A stretch of DNA of 64,000 nt from DASVTR01 sp036387475 (GCA_036387475.1 DASVTR010000024.1:1-64000), one strand, 5' to 3'. Positions 1-8,481 are shown, counted from the stretch's first letter. The notes: a model not told the origin generated them from the sequence alone. Translations and numbers: made by a program.

Positions 1-1724
1 TTCCAGAACGAGAACTGCCCGCCGACGAAGTTCGGATCATCGAAGATGGCATCAAAGCCTGTCGCCTTAGCATCGGTTGGATTCGTGTCGCCCTGCGCGA
101 AGAAGAACGAGCCGCGAAAGCGCAGGTAGTCTTTATCAATCGAAGCTTCAACCGCAGCCATGTGCGATTTGATGCGCGTGCTGCGCCCGGCAATCGGATT
201 TCGGTCGTCGCGCCCGAAGGCGTAGTAATAAGCGTGCGAGAGATTCAATCGTCGAATGTGGCCATCGCCACTTAACCCCAGATAGCCGACTTTAATCGAG
301 TGCGGGCGCGCGTCGCCAACGAGCGCAGGGCGCACCAGAAAGCCGTTGCGGTCGTACTTGATGTTGCGCCTATCGTCGTTGTAATGGAGGCTTGCCTGAA
401 GGGTGTAGCCTTTGGCCAGAAAATCCTGGCGAAAGAGGTTGGCGATGTAAACGTGTTGCGGGCGCTGGTCAAAGCGATTCAGGCCGCTGTTGGTGTCTTT
501 TTCGAGTTGATGAAAGTAGGCGGCGTTGAATTGAAACTTATTATTGTCGAACGCGCCAAAAAGGCGAGCGCCGAGATTGTTGTCCGAATAGATGAAGCCG
601 CGAAAGTCTGAGACGAAGGGCTGGATGCCCGCGCGAAACGACATAAAATCGTAGTTCTCGTTTACGTCCGTGATTTTAACTTCGGCGAAGGCTTCTTCGA
701 GAGAAAACTGTGTGTCGGTGCGATTTGTGCCGCGCCTGGGGTCTATGTCGATGACGTTCTCGTGCGTGTTGACGTAGTTCGGAAGGCTGAAGGTCGGCGA
801 AATCTTGATGGCCCAATCGCGCGGGCGAAAGGTCGAATCGCCGTGAAACAATTCAAACGAAAACTGGAAGAGCTGGTTATAAATGAAAGTTTCGGGCTTG
901 CCGAAAAACTCTGCGCTGCCGGGCCGCGCGCTGCTCACATTCGAGGGCGTCGGCGTTCTGACCTGCTCGACTATCGAACTGCTGACAGCCGAGAGAATCA
1001 TAAAAGTCTTGTTGCCGATAATCGGGTAATCGCCTTTGAGCACGCTCTGGTCGTAGGGGTTGTACCAGCGCCCCTTGCGGAAAGGAATGTCGCGCCCGCG
1101 CGCGCCCACGTCGCCGTAGCGGTCATACTCTGGAAAGCCTATGCGCCAGCGGTCGCGCACTTCGCGGCGGTCTATTGCAACTTGCGGCGCAGATTCGATT
1201 GTCTTATCTCCGGCGTAGCCTGTCGGTTGGTTCACTTCTGCGGAGGCGGCGGGCTTCGGCTCGGATGTTTCGACAGGGATATTCAGCCGCGTCTCGCGCC
1301 CCTCTGCGACGATGACGTTCTCCTGAAACGAGACGTAGTTCTTCTCTTTGTAATCGTCTGCGGAGGGAAACTCTGCGAGGTAGGGCGCGTCGGCTGTAAC
1401 GTAGTTTCTTTCGGGCGGTGCGCCCTGCTTTTGTAGAAAGCGCGCGACGTAGGGCGCGTCGACCGCGATGCGGTAAGCGCCAGCAGGAAGACGGAAAGCG
1501 AAGTGGCCGGAGGAGTCTGTGCGCGTGCGCTTCGTGCGGCGCGTGACCTGATTGGTACTGATGACGACGACGCCCGCGATTGTGCCTTTCCCCTGATTGA
1601 CTACGTTGCCGACAATGCGCCCGCGCTCCTGTCCCAAGGCCGTTGTCGCCGAGAGCAGGACGCAGCCCAGCACGAGGATCGCTTGGGCCAACAGCATGAA
1701 TCTAATCTTTTGCAGGGCTGGCAT
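1..1724 (-). CDS. Outer-membrane beta-barrel protein with N-terminal carboxypeptidase-regulatory-like domain (3' end outside window)
   Basis: The frame is open from an ATG at 1724 to the window edge (574 codons), so the C-terminus is missing. The start is preceded by a GAAGG ribosome site about 7 bases away. Residues 1-32 form a signal peptide ending ..ATTALGQ. Residues 34-95 (GRIVGNVVNQGKGTIAGVVV...) look like a carboxypeptidase-regulatory-like beta-sandwich. The rest is rich in aromatic, alternating beta-strand sequence (FNAAYFHQLEKDTNSG, YTLQASLHYNDD, LNLSHAYYYAFGRDD) typical of a porin-like barrel. I see no TonB plug signature, so this is probably not a classical TonB-dependent receptor but a related acidobacterial barrel of unknown substrate. 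It lies divergent to the HbpS-domain gene. Confidence 0.75.
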   Translation of the reverse strand, partial: MPALQKIRFMLLAQAILVLGCVLLSATTALGQERGRIVGNVVNQGKGTIAGVVVISTNQVTRRTKRTRTDSSGHFAFRLPAGAYRIAVDAPYVARFLQKQGAPPERNYVTADAPYLAEFPSADDYKEKNYVSFQENVIVAEGRETRLNIPVETSEPKPAASAEVNQPTGYAGDKTIESAPQVAIDRREVRDRWRIGFPEYDRYGDVGARGRDIPFRKGRWYNPYDQSVLKGDYPIIGNKTFMILSAVSSSIVEQVRTPTPSNVSSARPGSAEFFGKPETFIYNQLFQFSFELFHGDSTFRPRDWAIKISPTFSLPNYVNTHENVIDIDPRRGTNRTDTQFSLEEAFAEVKITDVNENYDFMSFRAGIQPFVSDFRGFIYSDNNLGARLFGAFDNNKFQFNAAYFHQLEKDTNSGLNRFDQRPQHVYIANLFRQDFLAKGYTLQASLHYNDDRRNIKYDRNGFLVRPALVGDARPHSIKVGYLGLSGDGHIRRLNLSHAYYYAFGRDDRNPIAGRSTRIKSHMAAVEASIDKDYLRFRGSFFFAQGDTNPTDAKATGFDAIFDDPNFVGGQFSFW

Positions 1725-1899
1725 CGCTGGCCTTCGTTTGAGTTAACGGATGTCTTTGACCAGCCAACTCTAAAGTAGTCTGACGTGCCGGGTGGTACAG
1801 CTTCTGAATCTCAGTAAACCTGCGAGGACTTGCGTTGTAGCACATGAGCGACTACCAATCAACATAAATCTTGCAAAGCGGCAGTTCGTGAAAATCATC

Positions 1900-1927
1900 T
1901 TGACTGCGTGGCGATTAGTGATACATT
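1900..1927 (+). promoter_or_regulatory. Candidate sigma70-type promoter for the HbpS-domain gene
   Basis: TTGACT at 1900-1905, a 16-base spacer, and TACATT at 1922-1927. This sits in the 285-base divergent spacer and would leave a leader of roughly 75 bases. Sequence match only; no start site is known. Confidence 0.4.
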
Positions 1928-2009
1928 TGGGCGCGTCCTGACTTCGGAAAGCCCTGCGCCCTGGAGCTTTTGAATGCCTCGCTGAATATCAGCCGCTCCG
2001 TTGAGTCTT

Positions 2010-4169
2010 ATGAAGAGACAGCCTCTCAGCATCCGCGCACACACGTTGAAAGTCATCTGCGTGTGTGCGGCGCTGTTGTTGTGCGAAGCGCTTTGCTGTT
2101 CGTCAACTTTCGCGCAAATCTCGACGCGGCCTGTTCTGGTGAGCGAGGCCAATTCGACGCGGGCGCTGGCGCTCGACGCGTTGGCCCGGACGCACGAGCC
2201 TTTCAAGCTTATTTCTCAGCTTTCCTTTAGCGCAGATCGTCGCACGCGCGTCATGCTCTTTGCGATGAAGCTTAACCTGCAACCGGGCGAGGGTGCGGCG
2301 GTCGTCACCGCCGATGCTGAAGACGCTCAGCACAGGATTTATCCTCTGACGGTCGAGCACGTCGGGCCTGTGCCGGAGCAAAGCTGGATGACGGCCATCG
2401 TCTTTAAGCTACACGAAGAGATGGGCGACATCGGCGACGTGCTGGTGCGGATTAGTTATCACGGGATAGCGAGCAATCGCGTCCGCCTCGGTATAGGGCA
2501 CACGGGCGGCGGGCTGCCCGATGATGCCGGAGCAGTGCCGACGCCGGGCACGCCTGTTCAGCAGCCTCCCGTCGACGCTATCTTAGCGGGCAACCTGACA
2601 GTGGACGATGTGCGGACTTTAATTGCGCAGGCTGTTTCGGCGGCGGTGGCTTTGAACAAGGCTGTGACGGTGGCCGTCGTCGATAAGGAAGGCAACGTGC
2701 TCGGCGTCTTTCAGATGACAGGCGCACAGCCGAACGTTATCATTCGCGGCGGCGGAAGTCCCGGCCAGACAGCAGACCCTGCGACGGGCTTAGTCGCGGT
2801 CGGTCTCGAAGGCTCGCGCCTGCCGTCTAAGTTTGCGGCCATCTCTAAGGCCGGAACGCCCGCGTTCTTCAGCACGCAGGGCAACGCGTTCACGACGCGC
2901 ACCGCCAGCTTCATCATTCAGGAACACTTTCCGCCGGGCATTGATAATCAACCTTCCGGGCCACTCTACGGCGTGCAGTTTTCGCAGCTTCCCTGCTCTG
3001 ACATTAAGAGGCCGGGCTTGCCACTCGGACTATCAGGGGATGCGGGCAGTATGCCTGTCTACAAGAACGGAGTGCACGCGGGCGGCATCGGCATAGAGGG
3101 CGATGGACTGTACACGATTGACAAAGACCCTTCGGACTTCGACGTGCCGTTTGAAGAAGTGATAGCTGTTTCCGCCGTGCGCGGCTATGAGACACCTCAG
3201 CTTATTCGCGGCGATAATATTCTGGTCAACGGCATACGCCTGCCCTTCGTCAACGTGGGCCAACCGCTCGCACCGCAGACGATTCCGTTTGCGAATCTGC
3301 CCGGCTCGCTTGATTCTCCCATTCGCGGCGCGCAGGTCAGCCAGTTTGCTCCCGCCACGGTCGGCGGCATCAATGGTGAGGCAGACCCGCAGTTCTTCCC
3401 CTTCATCAACAGTCCCGTCGGCGGCGCTAATTCTTTAACGGCTGCCGATGTGAACACGATTATTTCTCACGCGGCGCAGCAGGCGAACATCACGCGCGCT
3501 GGCATTCGCCAGCCTTTGGGGAGCAGTGCGCGCGTCTCCATCGCGGTTGTTGATGTCAACGGCACGGTGCTCGGCATCTTTCGCACAATGGACGCGCCCG
3601 TCTTCGGCTTTGACGTGTCTGTGCAGAAGGCGCGCGGCGCTGTCTTCTTCTCGCGCGCAGACGCTGGCGCGCTCCTTCGTGGTGCTGGCTTTGGCTCTTA
3701 CGTGACGCGCGCCGCAGTGGACGGCGTTAATCTGGACGGCTCTATCGCGCTGACGACCCGCAGCGTAGGCTTTCTGCATCGCCCGCTCTACCCGGACGGC
3801 ATTAACAACACCGGGGCTGGCCCTTTGAGCACAGAGTTTCCGCAGTGGAGCGTCTTTAACGTAGGCTTGCAGCTTGATTTGATAAAGGCCAACTTTCAGG
3901 CGGCGCTGCTCGGCGCAAACGTCCGCTGCTCAAGCATTCCCAACCTTGCCAACGGCACGCAAATCTTCGCTGGCAGCGTCCCGCTCTACAAAAACAACGT
4001 GCTCGTCGGCGCAATCGGCATCAGCGGCGACGGCATAGATCAGGACGACATCATCGCCGCCGCCGGAGCAGTCGGCTATGCTCCCGCGCCCGCGATTCGT
4101 GCAGACCAATTCATCATACGCGGCACGCGCCTGCCCTTCGTGAAGTTCCCGCGCAGCCCGAATCTATAA
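2010..4169 (+). CDS. Secreted protein with two GlcG/HbpS-like (haem-degrading family) domains
   Basis: 719 residues from the ATG at 2010; a TTG at 2001 would add three residues and no strong ribosome site decides between them. Residues 1-36 are a signal peptide ending ..STFAQ. Residues 37-165 are an Ig-like or lipid-binding-looking region of unknown role. Two divergent copies of the GlcG/HbpS fold follow. The first starts near residue 195 (LTVDDVRTLIAQAVSAA, then VAVVDKEGNVLGVF) and the second near 480 (LTAADVNTIISHAAQQA, then IAVVDVNGTVLGIF). Each ends in a similar GIGIEGDG / GIGISGDG turn and an IRxxRLPFV tail. HbpS relatives bind haem or small cofactors outside the cell. The large insertions within each copy are unusual. 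The ligand cannot be inferred. Confidence 0.75.
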   Translation: MKRQPLSIRAHTLKVICVCAALLLCEALCCSSTFAQISTRPVLVSEANSTRALALDALARTHEPFKLISQLSFSADRRTRVMLFAMKLNLQPGEGAAVVTADAEDAQHRIYPLTVEHVGPVPEQSWMTAIVFKLHEEMGDIGDVLVRISYHGIASNRVRLGIGHTGGGLPDDAGAVPTPGTPVQQPPVDAILAGNLTVDDVRTLIAQAVSAAVALNKAVTVAVVDKEGNVLGVFQMTGAQPNVIIRGGGSPGQTADPATGLVAVGLEGSRLPSKFAAISKAGTPAFFSTQGNAFTTRTASFIIQEHFPPGIDNQPSGPLYGVQFSQLPCSDIKRPGLPLGLSGDAGSMPVYKNGVHAGGIGIEGDGLYTIDKDPSDFDVPFEEVIAVSAVRGYETPQLIRGDNILVNGIRLPFVNVGQPLAPQTIPFANLPGSLDSPIRGAQVSQFAPATVGGINGEADPQFFPFINSPVGGANSLTAADVNTIISHAAQQANITRAGIRQPLGSSARVSIAVVDVNGTVLGIFRTMDAPVFGFDVSVQKARGAVFFSRADAGALLRGAGFGSYVTRAAVDGVNLDGSIALTTRSVGFLHRPLYPDGINNTGAGPLSTEFPQWSVFNVGLQLDLIKANFQAALLGANVRCSSIPNLANGTQIFAGSVPLYKNNVLVGAIGISGDGIDQDDIIAAAGAVGYAPAPAIRADQFIIRGTRLPFVKFPRSPNL

Positions 4170-4208
4170 GAGAAAGGTTGGGAGTTTGAACCCTTCGCGC
4201 CGTCAATG

Positions 4209-4248
4209 GCGAGGATTCTTTTGACAAGCGAGGATTCTTTTGACAAGC
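4209..4248. repeat. Two-copy tandem repeat, 19-base unit
   Basis: The unit gcgaggattcttttgacaa occurs at 4209-4227 and again, exactly, at 4228-4246, followed by gc, the start of a third unit. It lies just upstream of the hydrolase gene at 4265. Each unit contains TTGACA, but both are too close to the start codon to act as its -35 box. Confidence 0.9.
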
Positions 4249-4264
4249 AACGAAAGGACGACTC

Positions 4265-4876
4265 ATGAAATTCGCTATCGCTCCGTTCTGGAAGGAATAT
4301 AACAAGCAGTTCGGTCATCCCCCGCGCGCGGTCGAGCGTAAGTCCACCGCACAGCTTCTCGGTTTCATGGAAAACGATCTACAGCTAGAGCGCCTTGAGT
4401 GGGCCGCTTACCTCTTGGGAACAATCCGCAACGAAGTCGGCCAAAACATGCTCCCCATCAAAGAGATTAAGGCCAAGCCCGGTTCTATGGTGTGGGTCAA
4501 ATGGCAGAGCAAATATTGGAACACGGGTTTTTATGGGCGCGGCTATTCTCAATTAACACTGAAGGGAAACTATCAGCAGTTTGGCAAGATTCTGGGATTG
4601 GATTTGGTCAAGAACCCTGATCTGGTTCTCCAACCCGAAATCGGCTACAAGATTTTAGCCGTCGGCTGCGTGCGCGGACTCTTCAGAGGGCGGCCCAGGT
4701 CTCAGGGCGGCGGTCGTTACAAGCTCTCGGATTTTCTCGACGGAAGGAAGAAGGATTACGTCGGCGCTCGCCAGATCGTCAACGGAATTGCCGGTGCTGC
4801 CTTCCAGCACGCGTTACGCGTCGGCAAATACTGCGAGCAATACGAGGCTTGTCTGCGCGCAGGCTCGGCAACCTGA
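4265..4876 (+). CDS. GH19 chitinase/lysozyme-like hydrolase, no signal peptide
   Basis: 203 residues, with AAAGGA about 6 bases ahead of the ATG. Residues 88-120 (TGFYGRGYSQLTLKGNY...LGLDLVKNP) match the glycoside hydrolase 19 core. The late segment DYVGARQIVNG is also typical. Glu57 in TIRNEVGQ sits where the family has its general acid. The protein is shorter than plant-type GH19 enzymes and close in size to phage-type peptidoglycan hydrolases. There is no signal peptide, so export would need a holin, lysis or a secretion machine. No phage genes flank it, so it may be a solitary cell-wall enzyme or a relic of transfer. Its substrate, chitin or peptidoglycan, is undecided. Confidence 0.75.
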   Translation: MKFAIAPFWKEYNKQFGHPPRAVERKSTAQLLGFMENDLQLERLEWAAYLLGTIRNEVGQNMLPIKEIKAKPGSMVWVKWQSKYWNTGFYGRGYSQLTLKGNYQQFGKILGLDLVKNPDLVLQPEIGYKILAVGCVRGLFRGRPRSQGGGRYKLSDFLDGRKKDYVGARQIVNGIAGAAFQHALRVGKYCEQYEACLRAGSAT

Positions 4877-4978
4877 AGCTGAGCCGAACATTTTCACACT
4901 CCCGGCAGCGAGTTTTGTCGTGTCGGCAGCGTTTTTAACGGAAACGTCGGTTTGAGATAAGAGCGCCCGACTAAAGCA

Positions 4979-5054
4979 CAACAACTATCCACTAAGTCAC
5001 ACGAAATGACACGAAGATTAGCGCGTGTTCGTGCGACTTAGTGGATAGTTGTTG
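4979..5054. repeat. Inverted repeat with 20-base perfect arms between convergent genes
   Basis: Arms at 4979-4998 and 5035-5054 are exact reverse complements; the left arm begins caacaactatccactaag. The 36-base interior has further short complementarity (cacgaa / ttcgtg). It separates the GH19-like gene (+) from the TPR gene (-), so it could act as a bidirectional transcription stop, but there is no uridine tract. It may instead belong to the dispersed hairpin family seen across the window. Confidence 0.85.
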
Positions 5055-5096
5055 TCTTTGGCTGATGTCGAACTCGGTTAACAGAAACGCTGCCTT

Positions 5097-5837
5097 TTAT
5101 TGTTCCAAACTTGCTCGCAGCGAAGCTATGGCGGGGTTTGCGGGATTGACGGCGGCGAGGCGTTCGAGGGCGTCGCGAGCCGTGGCTTTGTCGCCTTTGC
5201 GCAGGGCGGCGGCGGCTAGGTTCTGCAAGGTCTTTTCGTGTTTGGGGTCTTGGTTGAGCGCTTTGCGGTATTCGGCGATGGCGCGTTCGTAATCGGGGGG
5301 CGTGCGCTTGAAGTAGGTATTGCCGAGGTCTGTCCGCACGTTGACATCATTGGGTCTCTGGGCCAACGAGCGCTCGTAGAATTGTGCGGCTTCTGTGAAG
5401 TTGCCCGTGTCGTACTTCGTATCGCCCATCGCCGTCAGCGCGTCTGCGTCTTTCGGCTTGAGTTTGAGCGCGCGTTCGAGATAGACGGCGGCCTTATCGT
5501 AAGCTCCCGACTGATAGAAAGTGGCGGCTGCCTTCATCTGCGCGGCGAAGTCTTTAGGGTTGCGGTCGGCGGCATCCATCTCCGCCTGCACCTGCGGCGA
5601 AGAGGAAGCGCCGCCGCTTCGGTCTTCTGCATTCGTCTCGCCCACGCTCGGATGGCCGGGCGGAAGCTGTCCTGCTTGTTGCTGCGGATTAAGGGGCGGC
5701 GCTGAAGTTGGAGCGACGCTGCTGTGCGTTCTGCCCTCGGCCTCCGGGCGCGCGACCCAACCGGAGTTGGCGAAGAAGAAGCCGAGCAGAAAGCCAAAGA
5801 AGATGCCGACAACGCAAAAAAGCAGGTTTCTATTCAT
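5097..5837 (-). CDS. Membrane-anchored TPR protein
   Basis: 246 residues from the ATG at 5837. An in-frame start 30 codons further up (5927) would add a basic, low-quality extension before the hydrophobic helix, so I prefer the internal start. Residues 4-22 (NLLFCVVGIFFGFLLGFFF) form one N-terminal membrane helix. A Pro/Gln/Ser-rich linker follows to about residue 85. Three to four TPR units occupy residues 95-240 (for example AAVYLERALKLKPKDADAL and RAIAEYRKALNQDPKHE). The topology suggests a scaffold on the periplasmic side. No partner is evident. The ccm operon diverges from it beyond a heptad-repeat hairpin, so a role in assembling envelope complexes is possible but unproven. Confidence 0.8.
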   Translation of the reverse strand: MNRNLLFCVVGIFFGFLLGFFFANSGWVARPEAEGRTHSSVAPTSAPPLNPQQQAGQLPPGHPSVGETNAEDRSGGASSSPQVQAEMDAADRNPKDFAAQMKAAATFYQSGAYDKAAVYLERALKLKPKDADALTAMGDTKYDTGNFTEAAQFYERSLAQRPNDVNVRTDLGNTYFKRTPPDYERAIAEYRKALNQDPKHEKTLQNLAAAALRKGDKATARDALERLAAVNPANPAIASLRASLEQ

Positions 5838-5959
5838 ACTCAGGTCGAAATGTATTTTGCTGGCCTCTGGAAGTCTCTGTCTTAACGAACGAAGGCTGCT
5901 GCTGTTGCTGTGCCTCTTTTTGAGCATCCGACGCGCGTCCCCGAAATGATAGCACAGGA

Positions 5960-6075
5960 GCAGTTTTCAGTTTTCGGTTTTCAGTTTTCAGTATTCGTCG
6001 TTTCGATATTGGGTCTTCAAGTTAAAGGGCGCTTTGGTTTTTACTGAAAACTGAAAACCGAAAACTGAAAACTGC
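5960..6075. repeat. Heptad-repeat inverted repeat, 34-base perfect arms (STRR-like)
   Basis: The left arm 5960-5993 is built of 7-base units (cagtttt, cagtttt, cggtttt, cagtttt, cagta). The right arm 6042-6075 is its exact reverse complement over all 34 bases, and the loop is 48 bases. It lies between two divergent promoters, so it cannot simply be a terminator for a flanking gene. No transposase or target duplication is visible. Confidence 0.95.
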
Positions 6076-6083
6076 CTCGCTCT

Positions 6084-6112
6084 TTGATAGCAAGAGTCTC
6101 ATCGGTTATGAT
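6084..6112 (+). promoter_or_regulatory. Candidate sigma70-type promoter of the ccm operon
   Basis: TTGATA at 6084-6089, a 17-base spacer, and TATGAT at 6107-6112, each one base from consensus. It lies directly after the heptad hairpin and 109 bases ahead of ccmA. Confidence 0.5.
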
Positions 6113-6221
6113 GTCGCGCATCGAAAGGGTTTCGGCGGTCGCTCCTCGAAGTCACGTCCGTTTGTTTTCGGCGATGCAGCTTCGCTCTTAATTTTTTTCA
6201 ACAAGAGCAGTCAATCATCAG

Positions 6222-6860
6222 ATGAGCCTAACGCTTGCGGCTAATGCTCTGGAATGCGTGCGCGGCGGGCGCAGGCTTTTTCACAGTCTCAGTTTTTCAT
6301 TAGCGCCGGGAGAGATGCTGGAGGTGACGGGGCCGAACGGTAGCGGCAAGACCAGCCTCCTGCGTATGCTCTGCGGGTTGCTGCCCCCGACCGCCGGGGA
6401 AATCAACTGGCAGGGAGCAAACATCTCTTTGCTCAAGGAAGAATATTTGGGGCAACTGGCTTATCTGGGGCACACCAACGGAGTCAAAGCCGAGTTGAGC
6501 GCGCTGGAGAATTTACGCATCGCGGGCGGTCTTAACGGCAATCGTCTAAGCGAAGAGAAAATCAACGCTGCCCTCGAACGGATGGGCCTGTCAGGACAGG
6601 AAGCGCGTCCCATCAAGACTTTATCGCAGGGACAGCAGCGGCGGCTGGCGCTGTCGCGACTGCTGACAGGTGGCAAGGCTCTGTGGATTCTGGATGAGCC
6701 GCTGACGGCGCTCGACACAGACGCCGTACATCTTGTCGAGTCAGTCCTCGCAGAGCATCTTGAGGGCGGCGGGATGGCTGTGTTGACGACGCATCAAGCG
6801 TTGGATGTTCGCGCTGGCAAGACCAAGCGCATACATCTTGCGCCCGTGAGCGTGTATTGA
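6222..6860 (+). CDS. ccmA: Haem exporter ATP-binding protein CcmA
   Basis: 212 residues, the family's usual length. Walker A GPNGSGKT is at 37-44, the ABC signature LSQGQQRRLALSRL near 131, and Walker B LWILDEPLTALD near 153. CcmA powers the CcmAB(C) complex that releases holo-CcmE during System I cytochrome c maturation, on the cytoplasmic face of the membrane. It is the first gene of an unbroken nine-gene ccm operon, and its stop codon is followed immediately by the ccmB start. The order A-B-C-D-E-F-G-H-I is the classical one, which supports the assignment strongly. Confidence 0.95.
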   Translation: MSLTLAANALECVRGGRRLFHSLSFSLAPGEMLEVTGPNGSGKTSLLRMLCGLLPPTAGEINWQGANISLLKEEYLGQLAYLGHTNGVKAELSALENLRIAGGLNGNRLSEEKINAALERMGLSGQEARPIKTLSQGQQRRLALSRLLTGGKALWILDEPLTALDTDAVHLVESVLAEHLEGGGMAVLTTHQALDVRAGKTKRIHLAPVSVY

Positions 6861-7529
6861 ATGCTGGCAACTCTGCGATGGGTCATTCAGAGAGACGTGA
6901 CTCTGGCGTGGCGTGGACGTGCCGGTGTCTTGTCTACACTCTTCTTTTTCATCATCGTCGTCAGCCTTTTTCCGCTCGGCGTCGGGCCGGGGTTGCGCGT
7001 GCTGCGCACAATCGCGCCCGGTGTGGTCTGGGTCGCAGCGCTCCTTGCGTCCATGCTCTCGCTCGATAGATTGTTTTCGCACGACTACGTTGATGGAAGT
7101 CTTGAACAGTTGATGTTGACACCGCAGCCGCTTTCCGTAGTCGTGCTCGGCAAAATCATAGCGCACTGGCTGGTGACTGGAGCGCCGCTGGTGCTGATTG
7201 CTCCTGTGCTCGGCGTGCAATTCGATTTGCCGCCGCAGGCGTTGCTCATCCTTGTCGGTTCGCTTCTTTTGGGAACGCCCGCGCTGAGCTTGATCGGCGC
7301 GATTGGAGCGGCTTTGACCCTGGGTTTACGCGGCGGAGGCGTGTTGGTATCCTTGCTGGTCTTGCCGCTCTGTATTCCGGTTCTAATCTTCGGCGCGGGC
7401 GCGGTCGAGGCGAGCATCACGGGCGCGAGCGCCGAGCCTCATCTCTCTTTGCTCGGAGCCGTGCTGGTGCTGGCGCTGATGTTTGCGCCCTGGACAACGG
7501 CTGCCGCGTTGCGAATCTCTATAGAGTAA
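6861..7529 (+). CDS. ccmB: Haem exporter membrane protein CcmB
   Basis: 222 residues and about six membrane helices, the normal CcmB layout. The N-terminal segment VIQRDVTLAWRGRAG and the helix-1 region LFFFIIVVSLFPLGVGP resemble other CcmB proteins, as does the conserved SLDRLFSHDYVDGSLEQL stretch. It pairs with CcmA as the membrane half of the ABC module. Its ATG directly abuts the ccmA stop, so translation is probably coupled. Confidence 0.93.
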   Translation: MLATLRWVIQRDVTLAWRGRAGVLSTLFFFIIVVSLFPLGVGPGLRVLRTIAPGVVWVAALLASMLSLDRLFSHDYVDGSLEQLMLTPQPLSVVVLGKIIAHWLVTGAPLVLIAPVLGVQFDLPPQALLILVGSLLLGTPALSLIGAIGAALTLGLRGGGVLVSLLVLPLCIPVLIFGAGAVEASITGASAEPHLSLLGAVLVLALMFAPWTTAAALRISIE

Positions 7530-7558
7530 GAGAAACTTTTTAAGTCAAGTTTAAAGAA

Positions 7559-8308
7559 ATGGCCGGACGCAAAATCAACTGGTACAAGTACACTTCGCCC
7601 GCGAGCTTTTACCCGCTCGCGGGAAAGATGATTCCGTGGTTCGCAGTCCTTTCGACCGTCCTCCTTGTGGCCGGACTCTACATAGGCTTTTTCGTCGCGC
7701 CGACAGACTTTCAGCAGGGCGAGGCTTACCGCATCATCTACATTCACGTCCCGGCGGCGTGGATGGCTATGTTTCTCTACGCGCTGATGGCCGTTTACGC
7801 TGGACTAGGGCTAGCGTTCAACGCGCGGCTGTGGTCAATGATGGCTTCGGCCATCGCGCCGACGGGAGCGCTCTTTGCTTTCCTTGCTCTCTGGACGGGC
7901 GCGCTCTGGGGCAGGCCGATGTGGGGAACTTGGTGGGTGTGGGACGCGCGCCTGACCTCTACGCTCATTCTGTTTTTCCTCTACCTGGGCTTCCTTTCTC
8001 TGCAAGGCGTGATAGAGGATGCGCGGCGTGCTGACCGCGCAGGGGCGGTGCTGGCGCTGGTCGGGGCGGTCAACGTGCCGATTATTTATTTCTCCGTCCA
8101 GTGGTGGAACACGCTGCATCAGGGCGCTTCGCTGCGCCTCGGCAAAACGCCTTCGATTGCGCCCATCATGCTGACGGCTCTGCTCATCATGGTGCTGGCC
8201 TGCTGGATGTACTCGATAACGGTGACGCTGATGCGCGTGCGGAGCATTATTTTGGAAAGAGAACGCCATGCTCCGTGGGTCGCCGAACTGCTGGGTGAGG
8301 GGAAATGA
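7559..8308 (+). CDS. ccmC: Haem handling membrane protein CcmC
   Basis: 249 residues with six predicted membrane helices. The tryptophan-rich WWVWDARLT motif at 125-133 and the flanking histidines His64 (YIHVP) and the one in WWNTLHQG near 187 are the haem-presenting elements of CcmC. It delivers haem to CcmE in the periplasm. There is a 29-base gap after ccmB, the largest in the first part of the operon. Its stop overlaps the ccmD start as ATGA. Confidence 0.95.
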   Translation: MAGRKINWYKYTSPASFYPLAGKMIPWFAVLSTVLLVAGLYIGFFVAPTDFQQGEAYRIIYIHVPAAWMAMFLYALMAVYAGLGLAFNARLWSMMASAIAPTGALFAFLALWTGALWGRPMWGTWWVWDARLTSTLILFFLYLGFLSLQGVIEDARRADRAGAVLALVGAVNVPIIYFSVQWWNTLHQGASLRLGKTPSIAPIMLTALLIMVLACWMYSITVTLMRVRSIILERERHAPWVAELLGEGK

Positions 8309-8481
8309 ACTGGGCGCAATTCTTTAACATGGGCGGCTACGCCTTCTACGTCTGGGGTTCTTTCGGCGTGGCGCTCGCTGCAATGGGCGCTGAAGTTCTA
8401 TTGCTCCGTCTGCGAAAGCGCGCTCTGTTGCGACAGTTCAGGCAAGCTGATAAAGTAAGAAAACAGGTAGGAAGTACATGA
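8305..8481 (+). CDS. ccmD: Small membrane protein CcmD
   Basis: 58 residues starting MNWAQFFNMGGYAFYVWGSF, followed by a single helix (VALAAMGAEVLLL) and a basic tail (RLRKRALLRQFRQ). This is the standard CcmD pattern: a periplasmic aromatic N-terminus, one membrane span and an Arg-rich cytoplasmic end. CcmD helps release holo-CcmE from CcmABC. The start overlaps the ccmC stop and its own stop overlaps the ccmE start, both as ATGA. Position and length make the call safe although the sequence family is weakly conserved. Confidence 0.9.
   Translation: MNWAQFFNMGGYAFYVWGSFGVALAAMGAEVLLLRLRKRALLRQFRQADKVRKQVGST

Larger units (their letters stand above)
5838..6221. other. 384-base divergent spacer between TPR gene and ccmA
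   Basis: No credible gene is seen here. The spacer holds the large heptad-repeat inverted repeat (5960-6075) and, just after it, a good promoter candidate for the ccm operon (6084-6112). The remaining 109 bases before ccmA form an untranslated leader with an AT-rich stretch (aatttttttcaa) near 6190. Confidence 0.7.

Noticed and set aside
4221..4245. Tandem TTGACA boxes as promoter of the GH19-like gene
   Set aside because: Both lie within 45 bases of the start codon and no -10 hexamer follows at proper distance.
4265..4876. Prophage remnant around the GH19-like gene
   Set aside because: No integrase, holin, tail or capsid gene nearby.
5238..5705. Long plus-strand frame opposite the TPR gene
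   Set aside because: It mirrors a clear TPR gene with signal helix on the other strand and has no family-like sequence or ribosome site.
5960..6075. Insertion-sequence ends or a MITE
   Set aside because: The arms are perfect but tandemly heptameric; the interior is only 48 bases, no target-site duplication is evident and no transposase is in the window. A non-autonomous element cannot be fully excluded.
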